DNA of 64,000 nucleotides from Citrobacter sp. R56 (GCF_016811995.1 NZ_CP069159.1:1798001-1862000); one strand, 5' to 3'; counted from the first letter of the stretch, positions 8,235 through 17,974 are shown. Notes: generated by a model not told the origin, from the sequence alone. Numbers and translations are program-made.

Positions 8235-9689
8235 TTATTCACACGCGTTCGGTTGTTTTACACACTTTTCATGCGTCGGGCGAGGGTATTTCCAGAGCCA
8301 TCGTCCGGTCACCATACGCCAGTAAAAGAGAGCCGCACGGACTGCCCAGTCGAAGAACATCCCCATCCAGACACCCACTACGCCCCAGCCAAGAACAATC
8401 CCCAACGTGTAACCTGCGACGACACGGCATCCCCACATCCCCAACATCGAAACCCACATGGCATACCGGGCGTCACGTGCGCCCTTAAATCCGGCAGGTA
8501 AAACCCAGGATGCCGCCCAGATAGGCATAAATGCTGCGTTCAGCCAAATCAGGATCACCACTACATCTTTTACATCCTGATCGTGGGTATAAAACGATGC
8601 CATTATTCCGGCAAAGGGCGCGCTCAACCACGCGATTGCCGTTAATCCGATGGTGGAAAGCCAGAACACATGGCGTAGCTGAATTTCCGCCTGCGCCATT
8701 TGACCATTACCCAGTCGTCTGCCCGTAATAATGGTTGATGCCGACCCTAGGGCGTTTCCCGGCAGGTTTATCAGCGCAGCAATCGAGAACGCAATAAAGT
8801 TACCGGCGATGACACTGGTGCCCATCCCCGCAACGAACATTTGCGTTAGCAGTTTTCCGCTATTGAACAGAACCGATTCAATACTTGCCGGAATGCCAAT
8901 GCCCATCACTTCCCAGATAATGGCGAAATTTAGCGGCTTAAAGTAGCTTTTTAGCGTGATACGCAATGCCGGGTTAAACCCAATCATCAGTACCCAGATG
9001 ATGGCGACAGCGCCAATATAGCGGGAGATGGTCAACCCCAGTCCGGCCCCCTCAAATCCCAACCCCTGCCATGAAAAAATCCCGTAAATCAAAATACTGC
9101 TGATAATGATATTCAGGATATTCATGCCACCATTGATGAGTAACGGGATTTTGGTATTACCCGCCCCGCGTAACGCGCCACTACCAATCAGCGCGATCGC
9201 GGCCGCAGGATAACTGATGACCGTCAGTTCCAGATAGGTCAGCGCCAGGGCTTTCACGTCTGGGGTGGCTTCTCCAGCCACAATATCAATGATCTGCTCA
9301 CCGAAATAATGAATTACAGCCGCCAGCACGATGGCAAAAAGCGTCATGATCACCAGCGATTGCCTCGCTGCGGCTCTGGCACGTCGCCGATCGCGTTTAC
9401 CCAAGCTAAATGCCACCACGACCGTAGTCCCCAGATCGATAGCGGCAAAAAACGCCATGATGACCATGTTGAAGCTATCGGCAAGCCCGACGCCCGCCAT
9501 AGCCTCTTTGCCCAGCCAACTGACCAGGAAGGTACTTAATACCCCCATTAACAGGACACAGGTGTTTTCAAGAAAAATAGGAACAGCGAGCGGGGTGATT
9601 TCACGCCAGAAAAGAACTTTATAACTCTTGCGTTTGGCATACCAGGGTGTGCGGGATACAGCCCGGCGTAATGCGGCGGAGACGTTCAA
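8235..9689 (-). CDS. yeeO: MATE family efflux transporter YeeO
   Basis: 484 residues with about twelve membrane segments, closely matching E. coli YeeO from KRKSYKVLFWREITPLAVPIF to WRMVTGRWLWKYPRP near the C-terminus. E. coli YeeO exports flavins and some dipeptides. The start is a TTG at 9689 with AAGG about 6 bases upstream, and E. coli has a longer N-terminal extension that is absent here. The gene sits between two tRNA-Asn genes in inverted orientation, the same neighbours as in E. coli. Confidence 0.93.
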   Translation of the reverse strand: MNVSAALRRAVSRTPWYAKRKSYKVLFWREITPLAVPIFLENTCVLLMGVLSTFLVSWLGKEAMAGVGLADSFNMVIMAFFAAIDLGTTVVVAFSLGKRDRRRARAAARQSLVIMTLFAIVLAAVIHYFGEQIIDIVAGEATPDVKALALTYLELTVISYPAAAIALIGSGALRGAGNTKIPLLINGGMNILNIIISSILIYGIFSWQGLGFEGAGLGLTISRYIGAVAIIWVLMIGFNPALRITLKSYFKPLNFAIIWEVMGIGIPASIESVLFNSGKLLTQMFVAGMGTSVIAGNFIAFSIAALINLPGNALGSASTIITGRRLGNGQMAQAEIQLRHVFWLSTIGLTAIAWLSAPFAGIMASFYTHDQDVKDVVVILIWLNAAFMPIWAASWVLPAGFKGARDARYAMWVSMLGMWGCRVVAGYTLGIVLGWGVVGVWMGMFFDWAVRAALFYWRMVTGRWLWKYPRPTHEKCVKQPNACE

Positions 9690-9837
9690 AGTGGACCTTA
9701 AAGAGAAAGTTGAAACTTCATTTCAAATGATGAGGGAGAAACAGAAAAGCTGCAAAGTTTTTTCCAGGAAAAATGTCTGCAATTGCTACAAATTGTTGAG
9801 AGAAACGGCAAATGAACCGTTATGGGGGAAATGGGGT

Positions 9838-9865
9838 TTGACAAAAAAAATTTCGCCGCTAAGAT
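9838..9865 (+). promoter_or_regulatory. Promoter of tRNA-Asn copy 2
   Basis: TTGACA at 9838-9843 and TAAGAT at 9860-9865 with a 16-base spacer, followed by the GC-rich start region expected for a stringently controlled tRNA promoter. Confidence 0.7.
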
Positions 9866-9881
9866 ATGCCTCCACACCGAT

Positions 9882-9957
9882 TCCTCTGTAGTTCAGTCGG
9901 TAGAACGGCGGACTGTTAATCCGTATGTCACTGGTTCGAGTCCAGTCAGAGGAGCCA
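9882..9957 (+). tRNA. tRNA-Asn (GTT), copy 2
   Basis: Same 76-base sequence as copy 1 but on the plus strand, so copies 1 and 2 form an inverted pair around yeeO. The anticodon is GTT and CCA is encoded. Confidence 0.97.
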
Positions 9958-9964
9958 GATTTAG

Positions 9965-9996
9965 AAAAGCCCGCTTTTTAGCGGGCTTTTTGCTTT
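9965..9996. terminator. Bidirectional terminator between tRNA-Asn copy 2 and the M24 peptidase gene
   Basis: AAAAGCCCGC and GCGGGCTTTTTG with T/A-rich flanks. It ends the plus-strand tRNA and also lies 12 bases past the stop of the minus-strand aminopeptidase. Confidence 0.8.
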
Positions 9997-10007
9997 CTTA
10001 TTCAGGC

Positions 10008-11786
10008 TTAATTCGCCTGTACCCGAATGGGGGCCGTTGCGGCAAACAGCCACGGACGCGCCTCGCTGTTCACCAGCGGAGACAACGTTTCTCTGACCTG
10101 CTGATGGTAGTCATCGATCCATTGTTTCTCTGCGTCACTCAACAGATGTAACTCCACCAGATTCAGGTCGATGGGCACCAGCGTCAGCGTGGAGAACTTA
10201 CAGAATCCAGAGCGGCTTTCTACGATCTCAACCTGATTTTCAATACGGATACCGTATTGTCCTGCGAGGTAATAACCCGGCTCAATGGTCATGATATTGC
10301 CTGCGGTCAACGGCCACGGATTCACTTTTTTAGCCAGACGGTGAGGCTGCTCGTGGATCAAAAGCTGATGACCGACACCGTGACCGGTTCCGTGATCGTA
10401 GTCGAGGCCGAGTTCCCAAAGCGCCCGACGGGCGAACGCATCAAGCTGGTGACCCTGACTTCCGCTGGGGAAATGCAGGGTGATCAGTGACAGGAAGCCC
10501 TTCAGTACCGCAGTGTAATGCAGTTTCCGCTGCGCATTCTGAGGCCCAAACGCCAGCGTACGGGTGGTATCGGTGGTTCCATTGTGATACTGGCCGCCGG
10601 AATCGTTCAGGTACATCGCTTGTGATGTGATCGGCGTATTGGTTTGTTCACTCGAGTGATAATGGCACATGGCGGCGTTGCTTGCGGAGGCCGAAATCGT
10701 GCCAAAACTTTGTTCAATAAACCCTGGTTGCTGTTGACGATAGAACAGCTGTTTTGCCTGGGCCTCCAGTTCGGTCACGGGATTGCCCGCTGCTTCGCGC
10801 AGGGGAACCTCATGCGCCAGCCATGCCAGAAAATTAACCCAGGCGGCGCCATCCTGCTCGTGGCATTCCCGGTAACCGGCCAGCTCTGTTTCGTTTTTAT
10901 TCGCTTTGATAAAGGTAATGGGATCGGGCGACCAAATGACTTCGCCGCCGTGCTGTTCAATGGCAAAACGTAGCGCAACCGGTGCGTAATCTTTATCGAC
11001 CAGAACGCGTTTCCCTGTGGCGAGTTGTTGGCAACGAGACAGGAAATTCTCCTGCGCTGAGAGCGTCAACGTCTCCAGCAATGTCTCCGGTAATGCTGTG
11101 GTTTTTCGGCTATCGACGAACCACTCCAGTTCACCCGTGCGGTGCAGCAGAGCAAAAGAGAAAGGCACCGGCACCATATTCAGGTCTGAGCCGCGCACAT
11201 TCAGCAGCCAGGCAATGTTGTCCGGCAAGGTGATAGCGAGAAGATCAGCCTGATGTTTATCCAGAGCTTCAATAATCCGCGCGCGTTTTTGCGTGCTGCT
11301 TTCTCCGCTGATTTCAATCGGCATTTCTCGAATGAGTCCACAAGGTGGCGCGGGACGGTCGTGCCATACGGTGTCGAAAGGGTCACTCTCTAGGGCGACC
11401 AGTTCACAGTGCGTCGCAGAGAGGGCTTCAAACTGGCTGTTAGCCATCAGTAAAGGCTCGAACGCGATACGTGCGCCTGCCGGAACATGTGTCTGTAGAT
11501 AGTCTGCCAGCGGTTCATCGTGCAAATGATGAATCTCAAAATCGTTGAGATCGACTTCGGCGCGTACCTGTACCTGGTATCGCCCGTCGACGAAGATTAA
11601 CGCCCGGTCGCGGAGCACCAGCGCCAGCCCGGCGGAACCGCTAAACCCGGTCAACCAGGCCAGTTTATTGTCGTGCGGGGTACAATCTTCGCTCTGATGA
11701 GCGTCGGCGCGCGGGACAATCATGCCATCCAGCCCTTGCGTTATCAGTAAGCTGCGCAGAGCGGAAAGGGGAGTTGAATTTTGCAT
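10008..11786 (-). CDS. M24 family metallopeptidase, Xaa-Pro aminopeptidase P-like (three-domain form)
   Basis: 592 residues, the length of the three-domain cytosolic aminopeptidase P type. Two creatinase-like N-terminal domains (about 1-290) precede the pita-bread catalytic domain, where the metal ligands are visible: Asp in LNDSGGQ, Asp in GTTDTTRT, His in HGTGHGVGH, Glu in MTIEPGYY and Glu in IRIENQVEIV. It removes an N-terminal residue before proline. It is distinct from the shorter pepP. It begins 15 bases after amn on the same strand, so the two form an operon. The last codons and the stop lie in a short repeat shared with the region beside tRNA-Asn copy 1. Confidence 0.88.
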   Translation of the reverse strand: MQNSTPLSALRSLLITQGLDGMIVPRADAHQSEDCTPHDNKLAWLTGFSGSAGLALVLRDRALIFVDGRYQVQVRAEVDLNDFEIHHLHDEPLADYLQTHVPAGARIAFEPLLMANSQFEALSATHCELVALESDPFDTVWHDRPAPPCGLIREMPIEISGESSTQKRARIIEALDKHQADLLAITLPDNIAWLLNVRGSDLNMVPVPFSFALLHRTGELEWFVDSRKTTALPETLLETLTLSAQENFLSRCQQLATGKRVLVDKDYAPVALRFAIEQHGGEVIWSPDPITFIKANKNETELAGYRECHEQDGAAWVNFLAWLAHEVPLREAAGNPVTELEAQAKQLFYRQQQPGFIEQSFGTISASASNAAMCHYHSSEQTNTPITSQAMYLNDSGGQYHNGTTDTTRTLAFGPQNAQRKLHYTAVLKGFLSLITLHFPSGSQGHQLDAFARRALWELGLDYDHGTGHGVGHQLLIHEQPHRLAKKVNPWPLTAGNIMTIEPGYYLAGQYGIRIENQVEIVESRSGFCKFSTLTLVPIDLNLVELHLLSDAEKQWIDDYHQQVRETLSPLVNSEARPWLFAATAPIRVQAN

Positions 11787-11801
11787 AGATACCTTCTGAC
11801 C

Positions 11802-13256
11802 TTAACGGAACGGCGGTTCGTTGAACGTACGTAATTTACGGGAATGCAGACGATCGCCTTCTGCGCGTAGCAGGTCGATCGCCCGGATACCAATCTGCAG
11901 GTGCTCGGAAATGGCACCCTCATAAAAACGGTTAGCCTGGCCCGGAAGTTTGATTTCTCCGTGCAGCGGCTTATCGGAAACACACAGCAGCGTGCCGTAG
12001 GGAACGCGGAAACGGTAGCCCTGCGCAGCAATGGTGGCGCTTTCCATATCAATCGCCACGGCGCGACTCAGGTTGAAGCGCAATGCTGAGGCCGAATAAC
12101 GTAACTCCCAGTTTCGGTCATCTGTGGTAACCACGGTTCCGGTGCGCAGGCGTTGTTTAACCTCTTCGCCCGGCATTCCACTGACCTGTTTGGTGGCGTC
12201 ATAGAGCGCGCGCTGTACTTCGGCAATGCTGGGGATTGGGATATCGGGCGGCAGTACGGCGTCCAGTACGTGATCGTCGCGCAAATAGGCGTGAGCCAGC
12301 ACGTAATCGCCAATGGACTGGCTTTCACGTAATCCACCACAGTGGCCGATCATGAGCCAGACATCCGGGCGCAGGACGGCCAGATGGTCGCAAATCGTTT
12401 TGGCGTTTGAAGGGCCGACACCGATGTTCACCAGCGTAATGCCCTGGCCGTCAGCGGTGATCAGATGCCAGGCGGGCATTTGATGTTTTTTCCAGGCCAA
12501 ATCGGAAATGGCTTCTTCCGGCGCTTCTGTTTCTGCGGTGATCCAGATCCCTCCTGCACAAGACAGGGCGATGTAAGGGCTGTCCGGATCCAGAATTTGG
12601 CTGCATCCCCAGCGCACAAATTCATCCACGTAACGGGTGTAGTTGGTAAACAACACGAAGGGCTGAAAATGTTCAACCGGCGTGCCGGTATAGTGGCGCA
12701 GGCGCGCCAGCGAGAAATCGACACGGCGAGCATCGAAATGCGACAGAGGAGAGAATTCTGCCGGATGATAGATGCCATCGGCCGTTTCATCACCAATCTG
12801 TGCCAGTTCAGTGGTTGGGAAATGGCGCGTGAGTCCGGCGCTCATTGAACGATCAAGCGTCAACGCGGAGCCGTCAATGACATAAGGATAGGGGATTTCA
12901 TGGTGCGACGGTTCGACACAGATATGCGCGCCGTAGTCCTGATAGACAAGCGTGAGCTGTTCCAGCAGATAAGCGCGAAACAGCTCGGGGCGCGTTACGG
13001 TGGTGGTGTAGCATCCCGCATGGGTAAAACGCCCAAAAGCGCGCGTTTTGGGGGGATTAGTGGCGGTGCCATCCCAGCTTACTGAGAGGGAAGGGTAGAC
13101 GAAAAGCCCATTATTTCTTGCGTCGGCATCGGGTAGCGTACTGTTTTCAATATAGTGAGAGATGGCTTCCCGTAGTGCATTTACTGACCGATCATATAAC
13201 TCATTAAGGCGTTCCAGCGCCTGTTCGGGTGTCAGACCTTTACCCTGATTCTCCAT
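11802..13256 (-). CDS. amn: AMP nucleosidase
   Basis: 484 residues, equal in length and near-identical to E. coli Amn, with GDETADGIYHPAEFSPLSHF and the C-terminal HSRKLRTFNEPPFR. It hydrolyses AMP to adenine and ribose 5-phosphate and so lowers AMP pools. The ribosome site GGAG lies about 6 bases before the ATG at 13256. It leads a two-gene unit with the M24 aminopeptidase. Confidence 0.97.
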   Translation of the reverse strand: MENQGKGLTPEQALERLNELYDRSVNALREAISHYIENSTLPDADARNNGLFVYPSLSVSWDGTATNPPKTRAFGRFTHAGCYTTTVTRPELFRAYLLEQLTLVYQDYGAHICVEPSHHEIPYPYVIDGSALTLDRSMSAGLTRHFPTTELAQIGDETADGIYHPAEFSPLSHFDARRVDFSLARLRHYTGTPVEHFQPFVLFTNYTRYVDEFVRWGCSQILDPDSPYIALSCAGGIWITAETEAPEEAISDLAWKKHQMPAWHLITADGQGITLVNIGVGPSNAKTICDHLAVLRPDVWLMIGHCGGLRESQSIGDYVLAHAYLRDDHVLDAVLPPDIPIPSIAEVQRALYDATKQVSGMPGEEVKQRLRTGTVVTTDDRNWELRYSASALRFNLSRAVAIDMESATIAAQGYRFRVPYGTLLCVSDKPLHGEIKLPGQANRFYEGAISEHLQIGIRAIDLLRAEGDRLHSRKLRTFNEPPFR

Positions 13257-13345
13257 ATTATTCTCCTTATGCGTTCACAGGTTGCCCATACCATTCGATA
13301 GTATGTCAGCGAATTGTGAAACAAAAGGGGGCGATGAACGTGGGG

Positions 13346-13371
13346 TGAAAAAGCCGGAGGGCATCCGGCTT
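13346..13371 (-). terminator. Terminator of the C69 dipeptidase gene
   Basis: AAGCCGGA and TCCGGCTT form an 8-bp stem with a 5-base loop. On the minus strand it runs into CTTTTTCAC, 29 bases after the dipeptidase stop. Confidence 0.75.
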
Positions 13372-13399
13372 TGGTGGGTTACAGTGTTACTGTTTTCCG

Positions 13400-14896
13400 T
13401 TAGTCTTTTTTGGCGGCATTAGCAAAGAAGATACCGGACTGAATATCCTTGGTGCGTAGGGTGAAAAGCTGGTTTGTTAGCGACTCAGTCAGATTCTCGG
13501 CGTCAGCCATTACGCGTAAATTAAAGTCATTCAGCATTTTATTTGCGGCATCTTTATTGGTTTTTGCCATTTTCAGATACTCGGCTTCGACCTCTTTCTG
13601 TTCTTTCGCGACCTTATCTTCCCAGTCTTTGTACGCACGTTTAACGATAGGGGCGAGTTTCGGATAATCCGTCATCGTCAGCGTCTGTAATTTACGATAT
13701 TTCCAGTAAATTGACTGACTGTCGGCTTTATCTGTACCGATGCTGTAGTTGGCAGGATAGGCTTTTAATCCACTGTAGTAGGGGACAAATGCGGTGAGAT
13801 CGGCCATGCCGAGGCCAATATAACTGACTTCGCCGATTTCCTTCGGCAGCCACGGACGGACCTGCATAACGTGCGCTTCATAGGTACGGAAAACGCTTAC
13901 CGGACGCCAGGGTTCTTTACCATTCAGACCTTTTGAATAGGGGTCATGTTCGGTGCCTTCGTAATGATCGCGCAGGACGGCTTTAACGTCATCCAGCGTC
14001 ATTTTTTTCTCAGGCGTGGCGAAAACCGGGAATTGTCTACCGGCGGCGACATCCTGCTTCAGTGACGGTGTAAATTGCTTCTGAATAGTCCAGACGCGCG
14101 GGTCGTTATACGTCCGGTCACGTTCATCATCACGGGTATAAGCTTTGGAGAAATTAAATGCCCCGTCGCGTTTCTGGTCATAAAGACCTTTTTCCGTGGC
14201 AAATTCAATCAGGGTTTTGGACCCCATAAAATTAGGATCTTTTGCATCATAAGCTTGTAAACGACCCTGATTGCCTGACGCAAAATATTGCCCGGAAGGA
14301 AGACGCTGCGCCATCCACTGATGTCCGGTGGCGGTTTCCAGATACCAGACTTCATTATCATCGACGACGGCCACACCAAAACCTTCACCGGCGCCTACGG
14401 TTTCAATAATATGACCCAGCAATGCGATGGCTTCCCGTGCGGTTTTTGTCTGGGAAAGGAGAACGTCTGGAATATCGTCTTCCGTAATGCCGACATCTTC
14501 GACATAGGGATCAAATGCCAGTGCTTTTGGTGAGGCAAAAATAGATTCTGTACCACTCACACCGACACCTGCTTCGTTAAAGCCCGTTGCGCCGTGTAAC
14601 TGAGTTTTCCAGTTAGGGACAGTGGTATAACGTAAGGAGTCCTTCGGTAATGGCCAGGTGAAATTATTCGCGCCGTTATGCGCTTTGGTACTGTACACCC
14701 CGGTTTGATTTTTTTTCGCCGGATGAATCAGGAAATGCTGGGCTTTCATTGCGTCACTGTCTGCACTACGGGCAACCATCATGGAGCCATCCGCAGACGC
14801 TTCATTTCCGACCAACAGTGTTGTACAGGCAAAACCCGATGAAACTACCGCTACGTTTATTGATAGTGCAATAAGGCACTTTTTAAAAGTCGACAT
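13400..14896 (-). CDS. Exported C69 family dipeptidase (PepD/PipD-like)
   Basis: 498 residues from the ATG at 14896, which has AGAGGG 7 bases upstream. An in-frame TTG at 14902 lies too close to that site. A signal peptide ends at Ala23, which exposes Cys24 in ACTTLLVGNEAS, the N-terminal nucleophile of C69 peptidases. The preceding GFA is a poor lipobox, so the Cys is more likely catalytic than lipidated. C69 enzymes hydrolyse dipeptides, and the family includes the Salmonella effector-associated PipD. Residues VVDDNEVWYLE and TGHQWMAQRLPSG fit the family core. It stands alone between amn and a sugar ABC operon. Confidence 0.85.
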   Translation of the reverse strand: MSTFKKCLIALSINVAVVSSGFACTTLLVGNEASADGSMMVARSADSDAMKAQHFLIHPAKKNQTGVYSTKAHNGANNFTWPLPKDSLRYTTVPNWKTQLHGATGFNEAGVGVSGTESIFASPKALAFDPYVEDVGITEDDIPDVLLSQTKTAREAIALLGHIIETVGAGEGFGVAVVDDNEVWYLETATGHQWMAQRLPSGQYFASGNQGRLQAYDAKDPNFMGSKTLIEFATEKGLYDQKRDGAFNFSKAYTRDDERDRTYNDPRVWTIQKQFTPSLKQDVAAGRQFPVFATPEKKMTLDDVKAVLRDHYEGTEHDPYSKGLNGKEPWRPVSVFRTYEAHVMQVRPWLPKEIGEVSYIGLGMADLTAFVPYYSGLKAYPANYSIGTDKADSQSIYWKYRKLQTLTMTDYPKLAPIVKRAYKDWEDKVAKEQKEVEAEYLKMAKTNKDAANKMLNDFNLRVMADAENLTESLTNQLFTLRTKDIQSGIFFANAAKKD

Positions 14897-15446
14897 GCTC
14901 AATCCCTCTTGGTTCCGTTATCAATAGACCGGAAACACACTGCTTCCTTAAGCGCGATGACGCTTCGACTGACTCCGCGTCGTTCGCCAGAGAGATAAAT
15001 GCGTCTGCCCGCATTTTCTCCAAATATCTGCCCGCGCATCTCAGTCTTTTGGACAAAATAACCGGTCCGTTTCGCTTAATTATCACGCAGGGGATATTGA
15101 GGTATTCAGGATGTTACCCAAACAGAGTCGAAGAATAGCAATGACGTAAAGATGATTTCAGTGACGTATATCTCAATGCCGGGCAGCTAAAAAGAACGGA
15201 ATGTCTATCTGGAGACATTAATGTGGTTATTGGAAAACAAAATGAAATGAACGAAAGCTGGCGTATCCGGGGGAATTTTGCGATACCAGAGGATGACTTT
15301 CACGCAGTGTCATTTTTCTGGATTAGCGCTCACCCCCGGGTTGCTGAAATTCACTCAGTGAGTAGGCGTAGCCTGGGAAGGTATATTCTAAAAATGATGA
15401 GTCAGAGTTAGAGATACTTCTAACTCTGACATACAAAGAACTTCGC
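14897..15446. other. Intergenic region between the dipeptidase gene and the sugar ABC operon
   Basis: About 550 bases without a credible gene. The open frame at 15223-15411 has no ribosome site or recognisable product. The region must hold the dipeptidase promoter, but I see no confident -35/-10 pair. It ends in the strong hairpin recorded at 15401-15430. Confidence 0.6.
15401..15430 (-). terminator. Long hairpin after the sugar ABC permease gene
   Basis: GTCAGAGTTAGA and TCTAACTCTGAC form a perfect 12-bp stem with a 6-base loop, 16 bases beyond the permease stop. On the minus strand it continues into TCATCATTTTT. Likely the transcription end of the five-gene operon. Confidence 0.6.
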
Positions 15447-16436
15447 TTATTTACTGTCGTGGCTACTGATCAGCTTATCAATCGTCACCGCTACGATAAT
15501 CAATGCTCCCATAACGATCTGTTGATAGTAGGTTTGTACATTCATCAGGTTAAGAATATTGCTGATCACACCGATAATTAGCCCACCTACCACGACACCA
15601 AAGACCCGTCCACGACCACCAAAGAAGCTGGTACCACCAATAATGGCCGAGGCAATAGCAAAAGTCTCGAACCCGACACCCGCATTAGGCTCCGCTGCGG
15701 CGGTACGGGCAACCGTAATAACTCCTGATATTCCCGCACAAATACCGGAAATCATAAATACCACCAGGGTATGGTACTTAATATTAATTCCTGAAAACCA
15801 TGCAGCCTGGGCGTTACCGCCGATAGCATATATATTACGACCAAGTTTAGTATGACGGGTAATAAACCACAGAATGACGGCCATAAGTAAAGCAATGATT
15901 ACCGGTACCGGGATCGAAAGTACGGTTCCGGCAATTACGTCGCCGAACGCCGGATCAAAACCGAATACCGAACGTGCATCGGAGATAATCAGCGTCAGTC
16001 CACGGTACACTGCAACAGTGCCAAGCGTGATAATAAATGGATGCAATCCGGTCATATTAACAAGGAAACCGTTGATGAGTCCCAGCAGCGCGCCAAGCAT
16101 CACCCCGCCGACGATAATTGCTATCCAGAATGGACAACCCGCCATCATCATTTGTGCGGTCACCATCCCGGTCAGCGCCAGAATCGAACCGACCGACAGA
16201 TCAATCCCCGCGATCAGAATGGTAAAAAAAACGCCGCAGGCCAGCAAAACCATGACTGAACTTTGCAACAGGATCTGAATTAAGTTATCGCTGGTCAGGA
16301 AATATTCTGGTGAGAGCATGCCAGAAATAGCGAACAAGCAGATCAATACGCCGACGATGCCATACTCCTGCCACAGAGTGGAGAAATTACGCGACGGTTT
16401 TTTCACTGCTGGCATAATTGCATTAGTCTTATTCAT
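15447..16436 (-). CDS. Sugar ABC transporter permease, RbsC/AlsC family
   Basis: 329 residues with about ten hydrophobic segments and the family signatures LIAGIDLSVGSILALTG and AIIGGTSFFGGRG. It forms the inner-membrane channel for the ATPase and binding protein encoded just upstream. It is the last gene of the operon: kinase, SIS isomerase, binding protein, ATPase, permease. Closest in kind to the D-allose and ribose permeases, but the real sugar is not identified. Confidence 0.88.
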   Translation of the reverse strand: MNKTNAIMPAVKKPSRNFSTLWQEYGIVGVLICLFAISGMLSPEYFLTSDNLIQILLQSSVMVLLACGVFFTILIAGIDLSVGSILALTGMVTAQMMMAGCPFWIAIIVGGVMLGALLGLINGFLVNMTGLHPFIITLGTVAVYRGLTLIISDARSVFGFDPAFGDVIAGTVLSIPVPVIIALLMAVILWFITRHTKLGRNIYAIGGNAQAAWFSGINIKYHTLVVFMISGICAGISGVITVARTAAAEPNAGVGFETFAIASAIIGGTSFFGGRGRVFGVVVGGLIIGVISNILNLMNVQTYYQQIVMGALIIVAVTIDKLISSHDSK

Positions 16437-16462
16437 AGGTTACTCCGTCATCAAAATTTCGA

Positions 16463-17974
16463 TCAACACACCGTGGCGGCATGCATAATTTTTTCTTCTG
16501 TGGCATCCCGGTTGTCCATAAAGGTCACAATCTGCCCATGGCGATAAACAGCGATGCGGTCACAGACAGACAACAGTTCTGGCAATTCGGATGAAACGAC
16601 AATAATTCCGCAGCCGCTGCGGGCTAAATCGCGAAGAATGGTATAGATCTCAGCCTTTGCCCCTATATCAATACCGCGTGTTGGTTCATCAAAAATAAAC
16701 AGATCGCTTTTTGCCGCCAACCATTTGGCAATGATGGCTTTCTGCTGGTTGCCGCCAGAAAGTTGTGTAATAGCCTGTTTTGAGGAGGTGCAACGGATAT
16801 TCAGCGCTGTTTTATAGTGTTCCCCCATTTTATTTTCAGCCTGGTAATCCAGACGTTCCAGTGACAGTGCTCGCCGTGCTGCTTTAATGAATGGCAGAAT
16901 CGAGATATTTTCCGCAACACTAAAATTGTGGAAAAAACCGGTACGGCGGCGATCTTCTGTGACAAATGCAATTCCAGCACGGATGGCATCAGTAGGATTG
17001 TTTATATTCAGTGGCTCATTATTTAACGTCAGTTGACCGTGACTTTTAGGGCGCACACCGAAAATCGTTTCCATGAGTTCGCTGCGTCCTGCTCCCATCA
17101 GTCCGGCAAAGCCGAGAATTTCACCCCGATAAAGTTCAAACGAGACGTTATTGACACAACCATCTCTGGATGACAACGCGTTAACGTCAAACACAATGTC
17201 ATTTTTATTGATGTTTTGCGTATCGGGACGGGCATGACTTAACTCACGGCCTACCATGCGGGCGACCAGCGTTTCGATGGGCGTCGTTTTCGCATCCCAG
17301 GTGCCAACATAGCAGCCATCTTTCAATACTGAGACGCGATCGCCGATAACGGGGATCTCTTTCAACTTGTGGGAGATGTATACAATGCCAATGCCCGACC
17401 GGCGAAGATCGTTAATAATAGCGAACAGTCGCGCCACTTCCTCATCATTCAGCGATGACGTGGGTTCATCCATAATAATAACGCGCGGTTCTTCCACCAG
17501 GGCTTTGGCGATTTCGACCTGCTGTTTTTCCGAGATAGAGAGCGCACTGACCAGCGTTTGCGGTGGCGGTGTCAGACCAACGCGCGCCATCACTTTGCTG
17601 GCCTTTTCCCGCATCAAGGCGTGATCAACTACGGAGACGCCGAGCACTTTTTTGGTGGGGATACTGCCCACAAACAGATTTTCTTCAATAGAGAGATGAT
17701 CAATAACCGACAGTTCCTGGTATATCAGTCTGATGCCAAACTCTCGCGACTGGGCTGGCGTCAATGCGTCCCAGGATTGTTCGCCAAGTAAAATTTTGCC
17801 GGACGTTGGGGCGTAAATGCCTGACAGAACCTTCATCAGCGTCGATTTTCCAGCGCCATTTTCCCCTAACAAGACATGCACTTCGCCAGCTTCAATGTCA
17901 AACGTGACATCTTTAAGTGCGACGGTCCCGGAAAACTTTTTCACTACATTCTTCACCGCGACGAGCCGGGTCAT
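16463..17974 (-). CDS. Sugar ABC transporter ATP-binding protein, RbsA/AlsA family
   Basis: 503 residues with two fused nucleotide-binding domains, as in RbsA and AlsA. The first has a full Walker A (GENGAGKST), signature region SISEKQQVEIAKAL and Walker B VIIMDEPTSSLN. The second has the degenerate Walker A GLMGAGRSE, LSGGNQQKAIIAKWLA and LFIFDEPTRGID. It energises monosaccharide import. The binding-protein gene lies 76 bases upstream and the permease gene 26 bases downstream. Confidence 0.92.
   Translation of the reverse strand: MTRLVAVKNVVKKFSGTVALKDVTFDIEAGEVHVLLGENGAGKSTLMKVLSGIYAPTSGKILLGEQSWDALTPAQSREFGIRLIYQELSVIDHLSIEENLFVGSIPTKKVLGVSVVDHALMREKASKVMARVGLTPPPQTLVSALSISEKQQVEIAKALVEEPRVIIMDEPTSSLNDEEVARLFAIINDLRRSGIGIVYISHKLKEIPVIGDRVSVLKDGCYVGTWDAKTTPIETLVARMVGRELSHARPDTQNINKNDIVFDVNALSSRDGCVNNVSFELYRGEILGFAGLMGAGRSELMETIFGVRPKSHGQLTLNNEPLNINNPTDAIRAGIAFVTEDRRRTGFFHNFSVAENISILPFIKAARRALSLERLDYQAENKMGEHYKTALNIRCTSSKQAITQLSGGNQQKAIIAKWLAAKSDLFIFDEPTRGIDIGAKAEIYTILRDLARSGCGIIVVSSELPELLSVCDRIAVYRHGQIVTFMDNRDATEEKIMHAATVC

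Noticed and set aside
15223..15411. 62-codon open frame between the dipeptidase and ABC operon
   Set aside because: No ribosome site, no recognisable domain, and it runs into the terminator hairpin.
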